Source: Stenotrophomonas bentonitica (lineage in GTDB: Bacteria > Pseudomonadota > Gammaproteobacteria > Xanthomonadales > Xanthomonadaceae). From it: DNA of 38,844 nucleotides. Positions 24,357-33,819 of this stretch are shown one piece after another. The DNA is taken from the NCBI RefSeq assembly GCF_002887735.1, contig NZ_PKQP01000016.1, forward strand, positions 1 through 38,844. Direction: 5' to 3'. Made by a program: the position numbers and the translations under genes. The notes below the pieces were generated by a model. The model was given only the letters and a program-made list of their open reading frames with translations. It did not search any database and was not told the origin of the DNA. Positions within the stretch are counted from its first letter, which is position 1. Every line of letters begins with the position of its first letter.

Positions 24357-25982
24357 GTGGCAATTTATCACTCACACATGAAGTCGTTTGGCCGAGGCAA
24401 AGGCGATAGTTCAGTGGCAGCAGCAGCGTATCGCGCTGGATTTGATCTCGTCGACGAGGCGACCGGGCTGTCGCACTCTTACTCGCGCCGGCACGGCGTT
24501 GATCACGCCCAGATGCTCGCCCCCAAGGGTGCTCCAGCCTGGTGTCTGAACACAGAAAGGTTCTGGAACGCCAATGAGGCCGCCGAGACACGCAAGAATG
24601 CCTTAGTCGCCCGGGAAGTAGAGGTGGCTCTCCCGCAGAGCTTAGATCAAGCGCAACGGAAGGCATTGGCTCTGGACCTGGGGCAGCTGTTGGTGGATCG
24701 CTATCAGGTCGCTGTCCTCGTCGCAATTCACACGCCAAGTCGAAATGGAGATCAGCGGAACCACCACGTGCATCTCCTCATGTCCGCACGCCAAGTTGGC
24801 CCAGAAGGCTTTGGCAAGCGCGCAGCGGCTGAGTTCGATGGGCGGCAAGGGAAGGGGAGTAAGGCTGTAAAAGAGCTTCGCCTAGAGATCGCAGCAACAA
24901 TTAACAGTCATCTCGATCACGCAGGCATCCAAAAGCGGGTTGATCCCCGCAAACTGAAGACCCAAGCGCGAGAAGCGGCATTGCAGGGAAATTTTGAGCT
25001 CGCGAGGGAGCTGACCCGCACGCCAGGAACGCACAATGGGAAGGTCAAGACAGCCCTAGAACGGAAAAGCCGTCTGACTTGGTCTGTCCAAGGCCTTGGC
25101 GGCAAAGCTGCGGCGATGAAGCTGGTTGCCACCATCTCGGCACACCAAGCAGCATTGATAAACGATCCGAAGGTGCCGGAAGGCCATAGCCACGCCGCTG
25201 CCTTGCGGGATCGAGCGAAGACGGAAGATAGGCTTACAGCGCAGGAGGGCAGGGGAGGTCATCCCCGCGATGTCGTGGATAGAGTGCGGGAGCATCTGTT
25301 GGATCGCCGATCCATCTCCGCGCGGAGCTTTGATCAATACAGCCGCCAGACCCTTCATCTCAGTCGCGTGCAACGGATCACGAGAGCATCAGGACGCGAT
25401 GCCGAGGTACTGAATGCAGAAGCCAAGCTCATTGAAGATTGGCTTGAAGCACAGCGAGAAGTTGCGCAGGACTCATTGGAGCTCCTTCGTAGCGTCCCCG
25501 GAATCCAAATTGAGCCGGAGTTCCAACTCGCCCATGCCAGCATCTTGTGTCGGCGTATCGATGACTATGCAGGCAAAGCGTTCACCTTCGAAGACACTGA
25601 GGTGCTGGCTCGATGCCTGGCGAAATATGCACACATGATGGCGCGTCCGCATCGGGCGCGAATGGCGCTCTTGGATGCTCAAGCGAAGCTATCGGAGCAT
25701 CTCGATGAGCCTAAGACGCAAGCAGCGACGCGTGCTCGTCAGCGGGTCTACCGCGCGAAGACGCATGTTTCGCCCCGAATTGCTGCCATCCAGCAGTGGC
25801 GTATTGACCAAGCCAGGAAACGCATGACTGAGGCAAAGGACGTGTTGGACAAGCACTTCATGGATACCATCACGGCAACCTTGTCAAATAGTCCACACCG
25901 AGATGTCGCTCCACCGCCCGCTCGCACTGATGAAGCGGGGAACTGGGAGCACAAGATGAAGGGGCGGCGACCGACGTTCTAA
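24357..25982 (+). CDS. mobA: MobA/MobL-family relaxase (MOBQ)
   Basis: A 541-residue relaxase starting at GTG 24357 with AGGAGAAG before it. The N-terminus MAIYHSHMKSFGRGKG and SVAAAAYRAG place a tyrosine at residue 25, the nicking position in R1162 MobA. The metal-binding motif NHHVHLLMSAR (His137, His139) with His125 is intact. The C-terminal half (about 260-540) is helical and basic, without a primase domain. It should nick the nearby oriT-like site and lead the strand through a helper conjugation channel; no mating-pair genes are in the window. It ends before an hns terminator. An inactivated paralogue lies at 8891. Confidence 0.88.
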   Translation: MAIYHSHMKSFGRGKGDSSVAAAAYRAGFDLVDEATGLSHSYSRRHGVDHAQMLAPKGAPAWCLNTERFWNANEAAETRKNALVAREVEVALPQSLDQAQRKALALDLGQLLVDRYQVAVLVAIHTPSRNGDQRNHHVHLLMSARQVGPEGFGKRAAAEFDGRQGKGSKAVKELRLEIAATINSHLDHAGIQKRVDPRKLKTQAREAALQGNFELARELTRTPGTHNGKVKTALERKSRLTWSVQGLGGKAAAMKLVATISAHQAALINDPKVPEGHSHAAALRDRAKTEDRLTAQEGRGGHPRDVVDRVREHLLDRRSISARSFDQYSRQTLHLSRVQRITRASGRDAEVLNAEAKLIEDWLEAQREVAQDSLELLRSVPGIQIEPEFQLAHASILCRRIDDYAGKAFTFEDTEVLARCLAKYAHMMARPHRARMALLDAQAKLSEHLDEPKTQAATRARQRVYRAKTHVSPRIAAIQQWRIDQARKRMTEAKDVLDKHFMDTITATLSNSPHRDVAPPPARTDEAGNWEHKMKGRRPTF

Positions 25983-26001
25983 GTGGCTTGGAAAAGCACA
26001 G

Positions 26002-26031
26002 GCAAAAAAGATCCCCGTCGCCGGGGATCTT
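26002..26031 (-). terminator. Rho-independent terminator of the H-NS gene
   Basis: On the minus strand a 10-bp stem (26022-26031 with 26008-26017) with a four-base loop is followed by six T residues. It ends the H-NS gene, whose stop is at 26044. The A-rich side also lies 26 bases after the relaxase stop and may partly terminate that gene. Confidence 0.85.
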
Positions 26032-26043
26032 CTGATCTGACTG

Positions 26044-26439
26044 TTAGCCCGGATAAGCGGGGAACTTCTCGTCAGGGTGCTTGGACTTCCATTCTTTATA
26101 GGCGGCCGTGCCTTCCCAGGCAGCAAATGATCTAGGCGTGCGGCCTCGGCCTGACCAAGTCTCTTGCGTGTGAGGCAGCCAATACTTGGCTGCGACGGCC
26201 TTCTTGGGACCAGCACTCTTGCGGGGCTGACCTGCGCTTGCCGCAAGTGAAGAGGAAATCTCAGCTCTTTGCTTGGCGTTAAAGTTCTTAGCGTACTGAG
26301 CAATAAGGTTCAAGATCTCCGCGTGGGCATCAGACGTCTGCTCTTGACGCAGTTGACCCTCTTGGGCCTCGAGAGCTTGGAGCTCTTCTTGAAGCTTTTG
26401 CTTTGCGGTGAGGATGGAGTCAAGTGTCGGCTTTGTCAT
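26044..26439 (-). CDS. H-NS family histone-like protein
   Basis: A 131-residue protein with the H-NS layout. An N-terminal coiled coil (about 8-38, AKQKLQEELQALEAQEGQLR) serves oligomerisation, and the C-terminal DNA-binding segment TWSGRGRTPRSFAAWEGTAA is followed by KEWKSKHPDEKFPAYPG. The RGR core is the minor-groove hook of the betaproteobacterial/xanthomonad type. Such proteins bind AT-rich foreign DNA and silence it. Carriage on a mobilisable island would reduce the fitness cost of the island in a new host. It has its own terminator and is divergent from a membrane-protein gene. Confidence 0.9.
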   Translation of the reverse strand: MTKPTLDSILTAKQKLQEELQALEAQEGQLRQEQTSDAHAEILNLIAQYAKNFNAKQRAEISSSLAASAGQPRKSAGPKKAVAAKYWLPHTQETWSGRGRTPRSFAAWEGTAAYKEWKSKHPDEKFPAYPG

Positions 26440-26777
26440 AAGTGATTGGCCCTTTTAAATGGTTGCAGTCAAATTGCGGCGCTTTCGAAGTGGAGGCCGA
26501 AAGGTTCCGCTCTATCGTTAGGCTCTGATGGCGCTAAGCAGGCAGCGCTCTGGGTGCACCTGCAAAGCTATGAGCGCCTTGCAATGGCTGCTATCAAGTT
26601 CTCTAGGATCAAGCCGATTATGACATGCCCAAAGCATGTATTGGGCTCCGCTCAGTGCCATAGCCGAACTTGCACGGAGTGTCATTTCATCCAGCCGTTT
26701 TATTTCATTTGGACCGTGTCCCGCGTTCCAACATACGGTTGGGTTCCTGGTCCGCTTGATGTTAGGAGAAGAGCCCG
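26440..26777. other. Divergent promoter region, H-NS / membrane protein
   Basis: 338 bases between divergent genes. I see no convincing RNA gene or repeat. A ribosome binding site AGGAG at 26763-26767 precedes the membrane protein start. The H-NS gene start is preceded by AT-rich sequence (TTTAAAAGG on the minus strand). Confidence 0.4.
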
Positions 26778-27545
26778 ATGGAAATTGAAGCGGAGACGCC
26801 CACGTCGCGACCAACTGTCCAGGTTGCCGAGATGGAGGAGGGCACCAAGAATAGCTTGCGGATGTTGCCCGTGGTACAAGGCTGCTTGAGGGCCGCCGAG
26901 GCGGCTGTAACGGGCGGACGGCCTCGATACCCAAGCAATGCAAAGCTTGCCACGCTCATGGATGTCACGTGGAACGGCTTGGAGCTAATGCTGGCTGGGG
27001 GGAAGCTGATCTCAAAGCGTTTGGGGCTCGCTTTGCTATTAGGCGTCGCGTTTCTCGTCTATGTTTCCGTGATGGAAGGTGCCACGACTTGGCCTTTCAC
27101 CCCGCTCTGCTTGCTCTTTGGGGGAGCGTGCGTCGTTCTGTCTCCGCCGAGCCGGATCGCACTGTTGGACGTGAAGGAGAGCGCGGTTGACCGAGTCGCT
27201 GACTTCATTGGAGCGCAGAAGCTTAGTGAAAGGTCGCTTATCACCCTCGACGGCGCGATTGAGGCAGCCTTGGCCAGAAGCACGGCTTGGACCGGAACGC
27301 TGCGCGGCTTTATGGCGATTGTGTGGGCGGTACTGTTTTGGTTCCTGTGCGAGCGGGTTTTCGGGCTGGATCTCAAGCCCGATATCCGCTCGCATGGAAT
27401 GACCTGGGCTGCGGCCGGTTCGCTGGGACTGCTTGCTGGGCTCGGTCTCTTTTCTGCCTACAGCGCCGCAGCCAGCGCCATCCATTTCACCCTTCGACTT
27501 GGCTTGGCCCAGGCAAAGATCGACTTGGCTGCTAATCAAATATGA
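26778..27545 (+). CDS. Membrane protein of unknown function
   Basis: A 255-residue protein. The first 75 residues are soluble, with a short basic stretch GGRPRYPSNAKLATL. Four hydrophobic segments follow: LGLALLLGVAFLVYVSV, PLCLLFGGACVVL, GFMAIVWAVLFWFLCERVFG and a Gly/Ala-rich one ending in LGLFSAYSAAASAIHF. Between the second and third lies a helical segment with SAVDRVADFIGAQKLSE. No family recognised. It is next to an H-NS gene in an island that carries several defence systems, so an accessory role is possible but there is no direct sign. AGGAG precedes the ATG with good spacing. Confidence 0.7.
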   Translation: MEIEAETPTSRPTVQVAEMEEGTKNSLRMLPVVQGCLRAAEAAVTGGRPRYPSNAKLATLMDVTWNGLELMLAGGKLISKRLGLALLLGVAFLVYVSVMEGATTWPFTPLCLLFGGACVVLSPPSRIALLDVKESAVDRVADFIGAQKLSERSLITLDGAIEAALARSTAWTGTLRGFMAIVWAVLFWFLCERVFGLDLKPDIRSHGMTWAAAGSLGLLAGLGLFSAYSAAASAIHFTLRLGLAQAKIDLAANQI

Positions 27546-28196
27546 GCATCTGCTCGCGCGCCAGTCCATCGTTTCGCTGTGTGTAAAGTCGGTCTGATCC
27601 ATCCGGTGGAGGCTTTAGGCGATCGGCCGTCAACTGCGGATGCCTATGCCTTTGCTGCCGTTGAGCAAACCGTCTGTACCTATCATTTCAGCCTTCCTGG
27701 ACAAAGGGGGCTAAGAGACGGGAAGACTCTCAGGTGAGCGGAGAGGTGCTCGCGGCCATAGTGATGGAGTCGCGACTGACCGAGCGGCAGATCCAGCGCG
27801 TCTTGGTTGGCTTGTGGCGTGTACTAGTTCTTCACTGAGGGCATTCGAGCGTTTTCACCTCAATGTCCTGCCTTCTACGCTGAGCACTCCTTCCAGATAG
27901 GGAGCGGAAGGCTAGAGCCCCACCGCACGCTGCTGCGGTGCGCGGGTATTGACAGCCACTGCATTTGCCTTAGTTGTGGTTGCCTTTAATGGGGCAGAAC
28001 AACATGTCAAGAGATGAAAAGCAAAAAGCCAAAAGTGCTCAGATAGGAAATGGATCGCACAGGGGGCGCGGAGACCCGGCCGGAAAACAAATCGGCTGCC
28101 ATGCTAAAAATCATCCTATGCTCGTCGCAAGCGAGGGGCAGCAACGCGCAACAACTGTCACAGGGTCCATCATCGCGCGCGCACCGTTGGCGCAAC
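27546..28196. other. Long region with no clear gene
   Basis: 651 bases. A hairpin at 27921-27940 (CACCGCA and TGCGGTG) has no T tract. Short frames are present, e.g. a basic one after 27974, but none resembles a known protein or shows good start signals. It may hold decayed DNA or an unrecognised RNA. Confidence 0.4.
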
Positions 28197-28724
28197 TTAG
28201 GTTCGAGGAAGGTAGACCGGGCGATGTCGTGGGGCCTGGTCGGGGAATGCGGATTTTTCGGGGTCAGGAATCACCTCGGCCAGCTGAGCCTTCCGATAGC
28301 TAGCCCTTGCGATCTCGGCATTCGCGTCCGCCCCGATAGACTCGAAAGAGTTGGCACGGCAGATGATCATATCGTGTCCTTCAACACGGAGCTCAAAGTA
28401 AGCGCTGACGCTGCGTCCAGCGCTGTTGATCCAGCTCACCTGAACAATCTGGACACCCGTGCTCGGGTCGTGGAACCTAATCATCGCACTGCAAAAAAGC
28501 AGTGGGTCATCGGGGAGGTTGGCAAGAATGTTGCCTGCGCTTTGTGGGCTTTCCTCGAACGAATAATCCTGAGAAGCCTCTTTAAAGAACGCGTCTTTGT
28601 CAATAGAAATATAAAGACCCAGAGGAATCCGTCCTTCCTTCGGAACCACCAAGAAGCCCAGCGGTCCAGTGTTTGATGTCACGTTGAAGCAATATGCCAG
28701 ATGTCTTTTTACGTTCTCATCCAT
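28197..28724 (-). CDS. Hypothetical protein
   Basis: From ATG 28724 (MDENVKRHLAYCFN) the frame gives 175 residues; a TTG at 28787 would add 21. It has no signal peptide or membrane segment. The middle is beta-rich (GPLGFLVVPKEGRIPLGLYI, AMIRFHDPSTGVQIVQVSWI, SVSAYFELRVEGHDMIIC), and the tail is basic with QAPRHRPVYLP. I recognise no family. No clear ribosome binding site is seen. Composition suggests a true protein. It lies near the possible island edge. Confidence 0.55.
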   Translation of the reverse strand: MDENVKRHLAYCFNVTSNTGPLGFLVVPKEGRIPLGLYISIDKDAFFKEASQDYSFEESPQSAGNILANLPDDPLLFCSAMIRFHDPSTGVQIVQVSWINSAGRSVSAYFELRVEGHDMIICRANSFESIGADANAEIARASYRKAQLAEVIPDPEKSAFPDQAPRHRPVYLPRT

Positions 28725-28789
28725 GATCTTATAAATCCCGGTTTGGCTGAGTTTGCAGCTTACCAGCGCAGCATCGCCCAGTTGCAAAC

Positions 28790-29817
28790 GTCAGAGTGTC
28801 AGGCGAGCCGCTGGTCCATCCATCGCAGTTCAAAGGTGCGCGCGGTTCCCTGGCTGAGCCGGCGACTTCCGTCTGAACAGCTTGGCTCGCCACATGTTCG
28901 CTCTGCGGTCGGGGAAGGGCAGGGACGGCAGCCACGAGAGAGCTCGTGAGCTGCTGGGCGCTACCCACGGCGTGCCGGTATCTAGCCGACTCGTTACCCC
29001 GCACACAACGTTGCATCAGCGTGTGCGTCGGCCGTAGACTCCAAGGACACTCACCAGGACACAGCCCGGTTTGAGTTCTGTAGGAAGATCAATGGTTTAG
29101 GGGTGGGGACGTTTAGTCCCACTCTCTCCGCCAATCATGCATAAGTCGCTGATTCTAAAGATGAATTTGTGGTGCTTTTTGATGGGCCGGCGGAAGGTAT
29201 GCAGAGGCAACGCGCCCATACGCAGCCACGCCATTTGAGTCGGTCCGAGACCGGTCGCTGGTCCTTCGCCCAGCGTGTCCCCGTTGAACTTCAAGTCGTG
29301 CTCGGCCGCCGGCTGATGAAACAAGCGCTTCGAACGAAAGAACCGTCGACGGCTTCCGTGTGTGCGGTCGTGCTGGGGCGCAGGCCATGTTCGGCTCTTC
29401 GCACTATTGAAGGATCAACGCGTGGCCAGGCTCAGCAAAGCGGATGCTGACCTGCGCATTGATTTGACGAGCGCTGAGAACGTGACGTCGCCCCCGGCCT
29501 GGGTGGCGGGCGGGTTTATAAGCCGGCACGGTCGAAGCGATTGGAAGGCGGCGTAGCATCGCCTGGGAGCTGCTACGTGGGCGTCCTGACGGCGTCGAAC
29601 TCGTGCGTCTTGAAGGCCGACCGGCGGCGCGCTACCTCAGCAGAGCGCCGTATTCACGGAAAAACTGCCAAAGGCGGTCCTGGTTGCGCTTGATTTTTGA
29701 GCGGGATGGGCCCGCTTGTTAGGAAGCCAGTAAACATACTGACGAGCAACCGGCAGTTGTGCGGATGCGCACGGCATAACGCAAAAATAGACTCGATGCT
29801 CCCAAGTGGAGCTCGAC
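28790..29817. other. Long region with no clear gene, includes tRNA-Ser fragment
   Basis: About 1 kb with only short frames that overlap one another. Apart from the tRNA-like fragment at 29103-29133 I find nothing I can name. The last part serves as the 5' region of the autotransporter gene. The DNA looks like recombined remnants. Confidence 0.4.
29103..29133 (+). other. tRNA-Ser 3'-end fragment, possible att site
   Basis: GTCCCACTCTCTCCGCCA (29116-29133) equals the 3' T-stem strand, acceptor stem and CCA of many gammaproteobacterial tRNA-Ser genes. The T loop does not match (GACGTTTAGT instead of TTCGAAT), and no anticodon or D arm lies upstream. Integrating elements commonly duplicate the 3' end of a tRNA gene, so this may be the distal attachment site of an island. 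The tRNA gene itself would be outside the window. Confidence 0.55.
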
Positions 29818-32800
29818 ATGTCATCTAAGCCGATGGGTATGGCAAAGGGGACGGGGGATGTCTGCACCGCCGCACAGCCGGGTCAGTGTGGAACCTGTGG
29901 ATGCTCCAGATTGTGGCGCTCTCGATGGGGCTCGCGGCTGAGCGCGTTGGCGTCCGCCTGCTTCATGAGCTATGCCACTTTTGCGGCCCCGCCGGACGAC
30001 GGGGTGGAGCCCTTGCCAACCCTGTCCGGAACGACGCTGCTGACCGCACCGTCGGAGGGGGCTGGGTGCCAAGGCATCCAGACCAGCCCTCGCGTGGTAT
30101 CGCTGTGCGACGGCGCCACCCACGCGCTTCCTGACGCGACGATTCCCGGGACGACCTGGGACGTGGTCCGGGTGGGGTATGGCACCACGGCTACGTTCAA
30201 CGGTTACAACATTGTGGCAGAGATACCGACCGGCGGTGCCGGCTTCTTCAGCCCAATCACCGTGTTCAGTGGGCCGGACGGTGCTTATGCGGTCGCAACC
30301 GGCACATTCACCAACACCACGATCTACATGGCACCCCAGTCCCTGGCCAACGCCATCGCGACCACGGGGGGCGTGCTCAACCTGGAGGCGGGGACGGTAG
30401 TGGCCCTCAATCCCGCCAACACCTACTCGCCGACCATGACGCTCGCAGCACTGACGGCGTTCGGAGGCGGTGTGGTCAATGCGAACGGAACGGTGGTCAA
30501 CTTGCCCACCACCTTGGCCACCGCGTTCCAGATCACCAACACGGGCCCCGGTGGTGGGTTGCCTGGTCAAAGCGCGCTTGGCCAGATCAACGCGTCGAAC
30601 ATGACCGTCACGTTGGGCGATGGAATCGCTGGCACCGGCCGGACCCGTGGAGCGTTGGTCGGGGGCGAGGCCGAGTTGAACCTGACCGACAGCACGATTA
30701 CCGCAGGCAACTACTCGCTCGGTATCTACAACTACTTCGCCGGGTCCTATACAGGCGCCATCGCAGGCTCCCGATCAAATGTCCTCCGCAGCTCGATCAC
30801 GCTCGGCAATGACAGCGTTGGGTGGTGGGGCAATGGCGCACTCGCACCGGCCCGCCTCACCGCCACCGACAGCCAGTTCAACGTCGGCACCGGAAGCTGG
30901 GGCCTCTTCATGGCCACGGGCGCTGTCGGGCGCCTTACGAACACGACGGTTTCAGCAGGTGCGAACAGCTTCGGTGCCCTGATGCATGACGGCACCAGCC
31001 TGACCATCGATGGAACCAGCGCTATCACCGCGACCGGAGCAGGGTCTGTCGGCATTCGGAACGACTCTGGAGCCGTCGTGTTTGGCCCGGGCACTCCGGG
31101 CATCACTGGAGGTGATCTCGGCTTGAATGGCCTCGCCGCAAGCACCTCCGAGCTTCAGTCCGGCAGTTCGCTGCGGGTAGGTGTAGGACAAGAGGCAGCG
31201 ACGGCCATCCAATTGGACGCAAGCACGTTCGCTGGCGCCGCGGGTTCGTCATTGGCCGTCTCGGCAAGTGGCTCAACGGGCACCGGCATCTCCCTCACCA
31301 ATGCTGCTGTCTTCAACCATGCGGGCACCATTGCCGTCTCCGGCCCCGGCACCGCTCTCTCGGCGAACGGCAGCGGCACGAGCGCAGTGCTGTCGGGTGG
31401 AGGAACTGCCAGCGGTGGTGGGGCGGGCGCCCCGGTAATCCAGGTCAGCGACGCAGCAACCTTGGACGCGACCAACGTGGTGGTGAACTCTGCGGCTACT
31501 GGCGCGGCCGTGCCTGCCCTGTTGCTCACGGGAGCAGATGCCTCAGTCCGGTTCGCCGGCGGGCGCCTGAGCAATGCCCAAGGCGGCACGGTAACCATCG
31601 AAGGAACCGGGGCGTCGGTTGATCTGAGCGATACCCAGGTTGGTGGCAGTGGGCAATGGTTGGACGTAGGCCCCACTGCCAGCGGCCCCGCGGCGGCCGA
31701 TGGCACCCTGACCATCGCCCGCTCCACGCTGACAGGCTCCGCTCAGACGGCCCTAGGCAGCACGTCCTCAGTCACGCTCATCGACAGCACGTGGTTCCTA
31801 ACCGGCTCGTCGGTGCTGACGAACCTGGTCAACGACCCCAGCGTGATCGATTTCGCTCCCCCTGTCGGCCCACCCACACTGGCCAGCAGCTACAAGACGC
31901 TTACCGTGAACAGCTATGCCGGCGATGGGAGGCTGGCGATGAATGCTTGGCTTGCGGCCGATGACTCGCCCTCTGATCGCTTGGTCATCCTCGATGGCAC
32001 AGGGACGGGGCCGGGCGCCATCCAAGTGCGGAACACTGGCGGGGCAGGGGCGCTCACCGCCGCAGACGGCATCTTGTTAGTGCAGGCGGTCAACTCGACC
32101 ACAGCCGCTGATACGTTCGCACTTTCGGCCCCCGTCGTGGCCGGGCCGTATGAGTATTTCCTTTACCGCGGAGGTGCCAGTGGCGTCGGCTCCGCCGACA
32201 ACCAGAACAGCTGGTTCCTGCGGTCGACGATCGACTGCGCCGCCCCCGGTGCTCCGGTCCCGCCATGCCCAGCACCGCCGACCCCTCCGCCCGTTCCGCC
32301 GCCGACACCCCCTGTTCCACCGGTGCCTCCGACGCCTGCATATCGGCAGGAGGTGTCTCTTGCCGCAGCGTTGCCGGTCATGTCCGCGCTGTATGGCCGG
32401 GCCCTGGTTGACACGCTGCATGAGCGCGTCGGCGACCAACACCTGCTGAGGCAGCGCACCGATCTGGACGAAGACCGGACCGGCTTGAACGGCGCGTGGG
32501 TGAGACTGCTGGCCCACGACGGCGAGCGGGACGGCGGTAACCAAGGAATTTACGGAAACCGTGGCCCGGGCTTCGATTACCGATTCCAAGCGCTTCAAAT
32601 TGGGTTGGACTTCTACCGCTCCATCGACTCGGAGGGCAACCGTCAGCACGCAGGCGGCTACTTGGCCTACGGCAAGGGCAAGGGAGACGTCCGCCACAAC
32701 CTGCTGGATCATGACTTCCACGCCGGCAGCGACGAGTTCGATGCCCGCACGATCGGCGCCTACTGGACCGGGTTCAACGCCCGCGGCGGCTACCTGGATG

Positions 32801-33369
32801 CCGTGGCCCAATACACGTCATATGACCTGCGCGCGCGATCGACACGGTCGCCCGACACCTTCACCAACGGCAATGGCACGGTTCTTTCGCTTGAGGGTGG
32901 GTGGCCCTTTGCCTTGGGATCGGGGGACACTGCGGAAGAACTGACGGGCTGGAGAATCGAACCTCAAGCGCAAGTGATCTGGCAGCGCGTGGAGATCGAC
33001 GACTTGGTCGATGACATCGCGCGCGTGCGTTACAGCGATGGCGATTCAACGGTGGGCAGGTTGGGCGTCCGGCTCAACCGCATCGGCAGTAGCCAGGGCC
33101 GCAACGGCCGCGCCCGCGCCAGCGATGCGTGGCTTCGCCTGAACGCGTGGCATGAGTTCAACGGCTCGCCCAGGACAGAGTTCTCCAGCGCGACGGGGTA
33201 TGTGCCTTTTACGGCCGACCTCGGCGACAGCTGGGGCGAAGTTGGTCTGGGAGGCACGTGGCAGGTGAGCGATACCGGCTATCTGTTCGCCGACGTGGAT
33301 TACACGTGGAGCTTCAACGGCGATGAGACATCTTGGAACAGCAAGGTGGGCATGCGTTGGAACTGGTGA
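29818..33369 (+). CDS. Autotransporter with beta-barrel domain (type V secretion)
   Basis: 1183 residues from ATG 29818, chosen because GGAG precedes it by seven bases. An extended, Cys-rich N-terminus leads into a signal peptide (SALASACFMSYATFAA). The passenger (about 70-800) is rich in Gly, Thr, Ser and Asn in repeating short strands, typical of a right-handed beta-helix. A proline linker (PPPVPPPTPPVPPVPP) joins it to a C-terminal barrel of roughly 300 residues ending in GMRWNW, with an aromatic last residue as required by the BAM machinery. The passenger is likely surface-exposed and adhesin-like; no protease motif is seen. It lies beyond the tRNA fragment, so probably outside the defence island. 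Confidence 0.92.
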   Translation: MSSKPMGMAKGTGDVCTAAQPGQCGTCGCSRLWRSRWGSRLSALASACFMSYATFAAPPDDGVEPLPTLSGTTLLTAPSEGAGCQGIQTSPRVVSLCDGATHALPDATIPGTTWDVVRVGYGTTATFNGYNIVAEIPTGGAGFFSPITVFSGPDGAYAVATGTFTNTTIYMAPQSLANAIATTGGVLNLEAGTVVALNPANTYSPTMTLAALTAFGGGVVNANGTVVNLPTTLATAFQITNTGPGGGLPGQSALGQINASNMTVTLGDGIAGTGRTRGALVGGEAELNLTDSTITAGNYSLGIYNYFAGSYTGAIAGSRSNVLRSSITLGNDSVGWWGNGALAPARLTATDSQFNVGTGSWGLFMATGAVGRLTNTTVSAGANSFGALMHDGTSLTIDGTSAITATGAGSVGIRNDSGAVVFGPGTPGITGGDLGLNGLAASTSELQSGSSLRVGVGQEAATAIQLDASTFAGAAGSSLAVSASGSTGTGISLTNAAVFNHAGTIAVSGPGTALSANGSGTSAVLSGGGTASGGGAGAPVIQVSDAATLDATNVVVNSAATGAAVPALLLTGADASVRFAGGRLSNAQGGTVTIEGTGASVDLSDTQVGGSGQWLDVGPTASGPAAADGTLTIARSTLTGSAQTALGSTSSVTLIDSTWFLTGSSVLTNLVNDPSVIDFAPPVGPPTLASSYKTLTVNSYAGDGRLAMNAWLAADDSPSDRLVILDGTGTGPGAIQVRNTGGAGALTAADGILLVQAVNSTTAADTFALSAPVVAGPYEYFLYRGGASGVGSADNQNSWFLRSTIDCAAPGAPVPPCPAPPTPPPVPPPTPPVPPVPPTPAYRQEVSLAAALPVMSALYGRALVDTLHERVGDQHLLRQRTDLDEDRTGLNGAWVRLLAHDGERDGGNQGIYGNRGPGFDYRFQALQIGLDFYRSIDSEGNRQHAGGYLAYGKGKGDVRHNLLDHDFHAGSDEFDARTIGAYWTGFNARGGYLDAVAQYTSYDLRARSTRSPDTFTNGNGTVLSLEGGWPFALGSGDTAEELTGWRIEPQAQVIWQRVEIDDLVDDIARVRYSDGDSTVGRLGVRLNRIGSSQGRNGRARASDAWLRLNAWHEFNGSPRTEFSSATGYVPFTADLGDSWGEVGLGGTWQVSDTGYLFADVDYTWSFNGDETSWNSKVGMRWNW

Positions 33370-33517
33370 CGAAGACGAACAGGGCAGGGCGGGAGTTTGC
33401 AGCGGCGCTGCCAAGCCCCCGTCGTGTTTGCCGTGGACATCGATCGGCTGTGGAATTACAGCCATGATCGCCTGAGGATGGCCTACACGGAGTAAGCCCC
33501 CACAGCATGGCGCCTCA

Positions 33518-33745
33518 ATGAAAAAACTGGCTTTGATCGCACTTTTCCTCTCCATCTGCTTCACCCTTACCGGATGCATCGCCCCCTTTCGCGTAAAAGC
33601 GCGTGCTTATGCGACTGCCGAGATGACGCCGCCGCACGTCCTGGCCCTCCGCCGGCGCCCCCGCGGTAACGAAGGGATGAGCGGTTGCAGGGCTGTAATC
33701 GCGCGGCCAGCTCGATCACCACGGGTACTGACCGGCTACCTATGA
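33518..33745 (+). CDS. Small hypothetical lipoprotein
   Basis: A 75-residue frame. MKKLALIALFLSICFTLTGC is a classic lipoprotein signal with lipobox LTGC; Cys20 would be lipidated. After about residue 40 the sequence becomes Arg/Pro-rich and protein-unlike (RRRPRGNEGMSG), suggesting that the original gene was longer or shifted frame. A terminator-like hairpin follows at 33778. It stands between the autotransporter and a decayed protease. Confidence 0.5.
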   Translation: MKKLALIALFLSICFTLTGCIAPFRVKARAYATAEMTPPHVLALRRRPRGNEGMSGCRAVIARPARSPRVLTGYL

Positions 33746-33777
33746 GATGCCGGGCTTGAGCGCGTGATCAACAGAAA

Positions 33778-33796
33778 GGCCCCCTACTTGGGGGCC
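33778..33796 (+). terminator. Terminator-like hairpin
   Basis: GGCCCCC (33778-33784) pairs with GGGGGCC (33790-33796) around a five-base loop, followed by CTCTTGCT. The stem is strong but the T tract is poor. It may end transcription from the small lipoprotein gene. Confidence 0.5.
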
Positions 33797-33819
33797 CTCT
33801 TGCTGAAGCGGGAGCATTG

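Noticed and set aside
27974..28303. A basic 109-codon plus-strand frame
   Set aside because: No ribosome binding site, Gly/Arg/Pro-rich end overlapping the minus-strand hypothetical gene.
29821..30570. A 249-codon minus-strand frame opposite the autotransporter
   Set aside because: High-GC shadow frame with low-complexity Arg/Gly content; the opposite strand encodes the signal peptide and passenger.
32077..32811. A 244-codon minus-strand frame opposite the barrel and linker
   Set aside because: Shadow of the proline-rich linker and beta-barrel; no family pattern.
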